19,202 nucleotides of DNA, taken from positions 1 to 19,202 of the forward strand of contig ONNL01000044.1 in assembly GCA_900319195.1 (NCBI GenBank), in the 5' to 3' direction. This DNA comes from an uncultured Ruminococcus sp. (lineage in GTDB: Bacteria > Bacillota > Clostridia > Oscillospirales > Ruminococcaceae). Under the pieces are notes generated by a model that did no database searches, had not been told where the DNA came from, and saw nothing but the letters and a program-made list of their open reading frames with translations. Below, piece by piece: positions 15,511-19,202 of the stretch. Positions within the stretch are counted from its first letter, which is position 1. Each line of letters starts with the position of its first letter. The position numbers and the translations under genes are program-made.

Positions 15511-15761
15511 TCACACTTTTCTCCGCAGCAGCTTGCACCGCAGCATTTCCCGTCACCGCAGTGTCCGCCGATAAGGGCGATACCGCCGACAAGTCCCGAT
15601 ACAAAGGTAAGAACCGTGCATATCTTGCCTATGGTGAGGGCGTTCTTTGACACTCTGCGTCCGCCCGTAGCCTTGTGACTGCGGTCAATTCCGCTGATGA
15701 ACAGGCTCATGCTGCCGAAAACGACTGCAAGTGCCGAGAAAACAAAATTTATTTTTTTCAT
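15507..15761 (-). CDS. Small membrane protein with Cys-rich tail (84 aa)
   Basis: An 84-residue protein starting MKKINFVFSALAVVFGSMSL, with one hydrophobic helix at about 5-23 and a second at about 44-64 (GKICTVLTFVSGLVGGIALI). The tail HCGDGKCCGASCCGEKCE packs six cysteines and one histidine into 18 residues, which could bind metal or a cluster. The start is the ATG with GGAGG 8 nt upstream; a GTG at 15770 overlaps that site. It opens a run of three small genes before mutL and has a candidate promoter. I do not recognise the family. Confidence 0.65.
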   Translation of the reverse strand: MKKINFVFSALAVVFGSMSLFISGIDRSHKATGGRRVSKNALTIGKICTVLTFVSGLVGGIALIGGHCGDGKCCGASCCGEKCE

Positions 15762-15837
15762 TATAAACACCTCCGATTATTGATGAAAAATAAAGTCTGG
15801 ATTTTTAGGCAGTTATTCGTCTGAGCGGTGTCCACAT

Positions 15838-15843
15838 ATTATA
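15838..15843 (-). promoter_or_regulatory. Candidate -10 box after mutS
   Basis: A perfect TATAAT on the minus strand lies 47 nt past the mutS stop and about 77 nt before the Cys-rich small gene. The best -35 at 17 bp is a poor TCGTTA. It would drive the three small genes and perhaps mutL. Confidence 0.4.
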
Positions 15844-15890
15844 CCGCAAACGCCGCCCCGTAACGACCGCCTGAAATATTATTTACCCTT

Positions 15891-18512
15891 TCAGCCGCCG
15901 AGCTTTTCAAGCATATCCTTCAGCAGCTCGCGGCATTCGCTGTCCGAGAGCTCGTCGATATTCGTCTTTTCAAGCATATTCAGAGCCTCATTCCTGCTTA
16001 TCCCTGCAAAGCTCATCTGTCCGTCACGGCTCTCATCGGTCTGAGGAATATCACTCTCATGAGCACGCTCCATTTCCTCGAGCAGCTCCCGAGCACGATT
16101 CACTACCTTCGAGGGCAGTCCTGCAAGCTTCGCAACATCTATGCCGTAGCTCTCATCAACTCCGCCGCGCACGACCTTACGCAGAAAGCGTATCGTGCCG
16201 CCGTGCTTGTTGACGGCAATGCTGTAATTCTTCACGCCCGAAAGCTCGTTTTCAAGTCCGATAAGCTCATGATAATGCGTAGCAAAGAGCGTCTTGCAGC
16301 CGAGCTTCTTAGAGCTGCAAATGTACTCCGCGACCGCCTTTGCTATGCTGACTCCGTCGAATGTAGACGTACCGCGTCCGACCTCATCGAGTATGACGAG
16401 ACTGTCGGGCGTTGCATTTTTCAGTATATCCGAGACCTCGCTCATCTCGACCATGAATGTGGACTGTCCTGCCGTGAGGTCGTCGGACGCTCCTATTCGC
16501 GTGAAGATCTTGTCCACAATGGATATCTTTGCCGAGTCCGCAGGCACGAATGAGCCTATCTGCGCCATGAGCACGATGAGAGCCGTCTGACGCATATACG
16601 TCGATTTACCCGACATATTCGGTCCCGTTATCACCGACATCCTGTTTTCACGGTTGTCGATGTAGATGTCATTCGGGACAAATACCTCGCCGTCCAGCAT
16701 AAGCTCGACAACGGGGTGCCTTCCGGCTTTTATGTCTATCGAGCCGTCAATGGAAATTTCAGGCTTTACGTACATATTCCTCAGCGCAACGTCCGCAAAC
16801 GAGCAGAGCACGTCCACTGCCGCAACAGCCGAGGCTGTCTTCTGAACTGTTTCAAGCTTTGTCGCAAGGAAGTCCCTCACCTCCGCAAAGATGTCCGCCT
16901 CGAGCGAGAGAGCCTTGTCCTTTGCGCCGAGTATCGAATTTTCGGCATTTTTCAGTTCCTCGGTGATGAATCTCTCGGCATTTGCAAGAGTCTGCTTGCG
17001 TATCCAGTCCTCCGGGATATAGTCGTAATACGAGCGCGTGACCTCAAGATAGTAACCGAACACGCGGTTGAAGCCTATTTTCAGGTTCTTGATGCCCGTT
17101 GCTTCCTTTTCGCGCTCCTCTATCTCTTTGATGAGGTCCTTACCGTGAGTCATGATGTGGCGCAGACTGTCAAGCTCCTCGTTGAAGCCGTCGCGGATAA
17201 CTCCGCCGTCCTTCACGGAAACAGGCGGCTCGTCCATTATCGCATTCTCGACAAGCTGCGATATTTCGGTGAGTGTGGATATTTCCGCATTGTACCTCGC
17301 AAGCAGCTTCGACGTACCGAGATTTTCAAGCTGCTGCTTTATCAGCGGGAGCTGCTTTGCCGTCGCGGAAAGCGCCTTCAAATCGCGCGGATTCGCCGTT
17401 TTGTACATGACCTTCGTCATGAGTCGCTCGAGGTCGTAAACGCTGTCGAGCAGTGCCTCAATGTCCGAAAGCACCACGCTTTTCCTTGTGAGCGCCTCTA
17501 CCGCGTCAAGTCTCTCGATTATCCTCGCAGGGCTTTTGAGCGGCTGCTCTATCCAGTTTTTGATAAGGCGGCGACCCATTGAGGTCTTTGTAGAGTCAAG
17601 CACCCATAGCAGCGAGCCCTTGCGCTCCTTGCTGCGAATAGTCTCGGTGAGCTCGAGATTGCGCCGCGCGTTGAGGTCGAGTCCCATGAAGCAGCTGCCG
17701 CTGAGTATCTCAATGGACGTGAAGCGTGACACTGTCGATTTCTGCGTCTCGATTATGTAATCGAAAAGTCCGCATACCACCGAGCAGTCCGCTCCGTCGT
17801 CGCTTATCTGTAATTCCTTCATCGACTTCACGCCGAAAATTTCGCAGGTCTGAGCAAGTCTGCTCTCGGGAGAGAAGCAGATGCTGTCGCGCAGAGTGAC
17901 CGCACAGTCAAGTCGCACCTTGATGAAATTCGCCACATTTTTCAGCGAGAGAAAGCTCTCCGTAAAGATTATCTCAGCAGGACGGCAGCGTGAGAGCTCG
18001 TTTATGACCTCCGCCTCCATGTCCTTGCCGGAAAAACTGCTGAGTGAAGCCTCACCCGTCGAAATATCGGCAGCCGCCACCGCGCAGACCTTGTTCTCCT
18101 CGTCGTAGTAGACACTGCAAATATAGTTGTTGCTGCCCTCGTCGAGCATACTGCTGTCGGTGAGCGTACCCGGAGTGACCACGCGGATAACGTCGCGCTC
18201 GACTATCCCCTTTGCTTCGGCCGGGTCGGTGAGCTGCTCGCCTATTGCGACCTTGAAGCCCATGTCCACGAGCTTTTTTATGTACACGTCCGCCGCGTGA
18301 TACGGTATTCCGCACATTGGCGCACGCTCCTCAAGACCGCAGTCCTTGCCCGTCAGCGTAAGCTCCAGAGCCTTTGAAGCGGTTATCGCGTCGTCGAAGA
18401 ACATCTCGTAAAAGTCTCCGATACGGAAAAAAAGTATGCATTCGCTGTACTTGTCCTTGACGGAGAGGTACTGCTGCATCATCGGTGAAATTTTACTTCT
18501 GTCGATATCCAT
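15891..18512 (-). CDS. mutS: DNA mismatch repair protein MutS
   Basis: An 873-residue mismatch-recognition ATPase. The mismatch-reading F-x-E motif is FYE (34-36), followed by the connector, core and clamp domains. The ATPase has Walker A GPNMSGKST (630-638), STFMVEMSE (684-692), Walker B VILDE (706-710) and ATHYHE (744-749). Near the end QMSFA (832-836) resembles the sliding-clamp motif known in Bacillus MutS. The chosen ATG has AGGAG 7 nt upstream; an in-frame TTG 29 codons earlier lies inside the promoter and is not plausible. It follows a YlbF/YmcA-family gene, as in Bacillus where ymcA precedes cotE and mutS, but has its own promoter. Confidence 0.97.
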   Translation of the reverse strand: MDIDRSKISPMMQQYLSVKDKYSECILFFRIGDFYEMFFDDAITASKALELTLTGKDCGLEERAPMCGIPYHAADVYIKKLVDMGFKVAIGEQLTDPAEAKGIVERDVIRVVTPGTLTDSSMLDEGSNNYICSVYYDEENKVCAVAAADISTGEASLSSFSGKDMEAEVINELSRCRPAEIIFTESFLSLKNVANFIKVRLDCAVTLRDSICFSPESRLAQTCEIFGVKSMKELQISDDGADCSVVCGLFDYIIETQKSTVSRFTSIEILSGSCFMGLDLNARRNLELTETIRSKERKGSLLWVLDSTKTSMGRRLIKNWIEQPLKSPARIIERLDAVEALTRKSVVLSDIEALLDSVYDLERLMTKVMYKTANPRDLKALSATAKQLPLIKQQLENLGTSKLLARYNAEISTLTEISQLVENAIMDEPPVSVKDGGVIRDGFNEELDSLRHIMTHGKDLIKEIEEREKEATGIKNLKIGFNRVFGYYLEVTRSYYDYIPEDWIRKQTLANAERFITEELKNAENSILGAKDKALSLEADIFAEVRDFLATKLETVQKTASAVAAVDVLCSFADVALRNMYVKPEISIDGSIDIKAGRHPVVELMLDGEVFVPNDIYIDNRENRMSVITGPNMSGKSTYMRQTALIVLMAQIGSFVPADSAKISIVDKIFTRIGASDDLTAGQSTFMVEMSEVSDILKNATPDSLVILDEVGRGTSTFDGVSIAKAVAEYICSSKKLGCKTLFATHYHELIGLENELSGVKNYSIAVNKHGGTIRFLRKVVRGGVDESYGIDVAKLAGLPSKVVNRARELLEEMERAHESDIPQTDESRDGQMSFAGISRNEALNMLEKTNIDELSDSECRELLKDMLEKLGG

Positions 18513-18531
18513 TGGTTTGCTCCTTTTTAAA

Positions 18532-18618
18532 ATTTGGGGATTCAAAATTTCAAGCATTTTGGCTGTAAACGGCGTTCGCATTTGCCAATGATACCACAAG
18601 CTCTCAGCCTGTCAAGAC
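18532..18618 (-). repeat. Promoter-leader repeat, copy 1 (mutS)
   Basis: Two blocks match the copy ahead of the YlbF-family gene at the same spacing: 18571-18618 (45 of 48 bases equal) and 18532-18550 (18 of 19 equal). The 20 bases between have diverged but keep length within one base. The match includes promoter, start region and most of the untranslated leader. Confidence 0.85.
18588..18615 (-). promoter_or_regulatory. mutS: SigA-type promoter of mutS
   Basis: Minus-strand TTGACA (18610-18615, perfect -35) and TATCAT (18588-18593) are 16 bp apart; TGG before the -10 gives an extended -10. Transcription should start near 18581, leaving a leader of about 70 nt. It is nearly identical to the promoter of the gene upstream. 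Confidence 0.8.
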
Positions 18619-18682
18619 TAAAGCAAGTGCCGTTAAATAGGGATATAGGGCAAGATATACCGCCGAGACATATCTCAAGCTA

Positions 18683-19087
18683 TCAGCAGCAGCCGCTGCA
18701 GCTTGAACAGCTTCCCGTACAGCTCTCTGAGGGCTGACAGGTGTCGGGATCCTCGCCGTTCGCACACATGGTTATTATCTGGTTTATGTTGGAAATGAGA
18801 CCCTCGAGAGCTCTCTGCGCTCCGTCGAAAACTACCATGTTCCTGTTGCTCATTATCTTCTGATAAAGCGACTTTACCTCGTCATCAAGCGATTTGATAA
18901 GCTCTGTGTCGCCGTTTTCCTTGCTGCACTCAACGCTGAGCTTCTGACGCTTGTTCTCAAAAGCTGCAATGTCAGCCTGAAGCTGCTCATCGTGGTCGTT
19001 TGCCTGCTTTGCGAGGTTGTAGGCAATGAATCTGTCATCCTCCTGAATAGCTCTTCCGAGCTCGCGTGTCATCTGCATAACATCCAT
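18683..19087 (-). CDS. YlbF/YmcA-family regulator with Cys-rich tail
   Basis: A 134-residue, mostly helical protein of the YlbF/YmcA (RicF/RicA) family. In Bacillus these form a complex with YaaT that binds iron-sulfur clusters and directs RNase Y maturation of mRNAs and development; that is family knowledge. The body (about 1-105) is the Com_YlbF helical domain, with LGRAIQEDDRFIAY and YQKIMSNRNMVVF as landmarks. The tail holds seven cysteines (MCANGEDPDTCQPSESC, then TGSCSSCSGCC), fitting a cluster site. AGGAG lies 7 nt upstream of the ATG. Position before mutS points to ymcA, the Cys tail is also seen in ylbF, so I leave the name open. Confidence 0.85.
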   Translation of the reverse strand: MDVMQMTRELGRAIQEDDRFIAYNLAKQANDHDEQLQADIAAFENKRQKLSVECSKENGDTELIKSLDDEVKSLYQKIMSNRNMVVFDGAQRALEGLISNINQIITMCANGEDPDTCQPSESCTGSCSSCSGCC

Positions 19088-19114
19088 AGTAATTCTCCTT
19101 ATTTATAATAGTTT

Positions 19115-19202
19115 ATTTGGGTATTCAAAATTTTAGGTGGTTATTCAGCATAATGGCGTTCGCATTTGCCTATGATACCACAAACTCTCAGTCTGTCAAG
19201 AC
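19115..19202 (-). repeat. Promoter-leader repeat, copy 2 (YlbF-family gene)
   Basis: This copy matches copy 1 at 19155-19202 and 19115-19133. It runs to the window edge, so its upstream limit cannot be seen. The two copies flank the YlbF-family gene about 584 bp apart. Confidence 0.85.
19172..19199 (-). promoter_or_regulatory. SigA-type promoter of the YlbF-family gene
   Basis: TTGACA (19194-19199) and TATCAT (19172-19177) with a 16-bp spacer and an extended -10 TGG. Start near 19165; the leader is about 78 nt. Same elements and spacing as the mutS promoter. Confidence 0.8.

Noticed and set aside
18560..18580. A LexA-like box (CGAAC-GCC-GTTTAC) in the mutS leader
   Set aside because: The spacing is 3 rather than 4 bases and the right half is lost in the paired leader (CGAACGCCATTAT), so it does not fit the Gram-positive SOS box.
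18513..18599. The 29-codon N-terminal extension of mutS from a TTG
   Set aside because: The extension lies across the -10 and start region of the promoter; an ATG with AGGAG at the right spacing follows, and MutS homologues begin there.
1..19202. Mobile elements, CRISPR arrays, phage or defence genes
   Set aside because: No transposase, integrase, regular repeats or defence domains are seen; the window is syntenic core genome throughout.

Overview
This window is a gene-dense, purely chromosomal stretch from a Gram-positive member of the Clostridia. The gene order and protein styles suggest a Ruminococcus-like member of the Oscillospirales. The evidence is the Firmicutes cell-division string (divIVA, ylmH, sepF, ylmE next to ileS, lspA and an RluD-type synthase), the Firmicutes repair and tRNA string (YlbF/YmcA-family gene, mutS, mutL, miaA, hfq), an endonuclease-type MutL, a split transketolase, and AGGAGG-type ribosome binding sites. 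The assignment to genus is inference. Every gene lies on the minus strand, so transcription runs from high to low coordinates. I see no mobile element, CRISPR array, rRNA or tRNA.

Layout in transcription order. (1) 19202-15891: a YlbF/YmcA-family protein and mutS, each behind its own promoter; the two promoters and their leaders are near-identical copies. (2) 15843-14753: a candidate promoter and three small unrecognised genes (a two-helix membrane protein with a Cys-rich tail, a possible PH-like protein, a small soluble protein) inserted between mutS and mutL. (3) 14728-11251: mutL, an unannotated-size 56-residue membrane protein, miaA and hfq, closely packed; hfq also has a likely promoter whose extended -10 uses the miaA stop codon. 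(4) 11242-7418: an HlyD-like membrane-anchored protein, ylmE, sepF, ylmH, divIVA, i.e. the division cluster with no ylmG between sepF and ylmH. (5) 7339-2264: ileS, lspA, an RluD-type pseudouridine synthase and a Cof-type HAD phosphatase. (6) 2249-207: a 50-residue acidic-tailed membrane peptide, a strongly structured leader and the two-gene split transketolase. (7) 206-1: no gene, but a run of hairpins.

Functionally, MutS and MutL form the mismatch-repair pair (MutL carries its own endonuclease motif and both carry candidate sliding-clamp motifs); MiaA and Hfq serve tRNA modification and RNA chaperoning; SepF and DivIVA act in septum placement and polar growth; LspA matures lipoproteins. Most of this is ordinary core genome. 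The parts that deserve a second look are the duplicated promoter-leader, the small membrane proteins that fall below usual ORF cutoffs, the inserted mutS-mutL trio, and the two structured intergenic regions.
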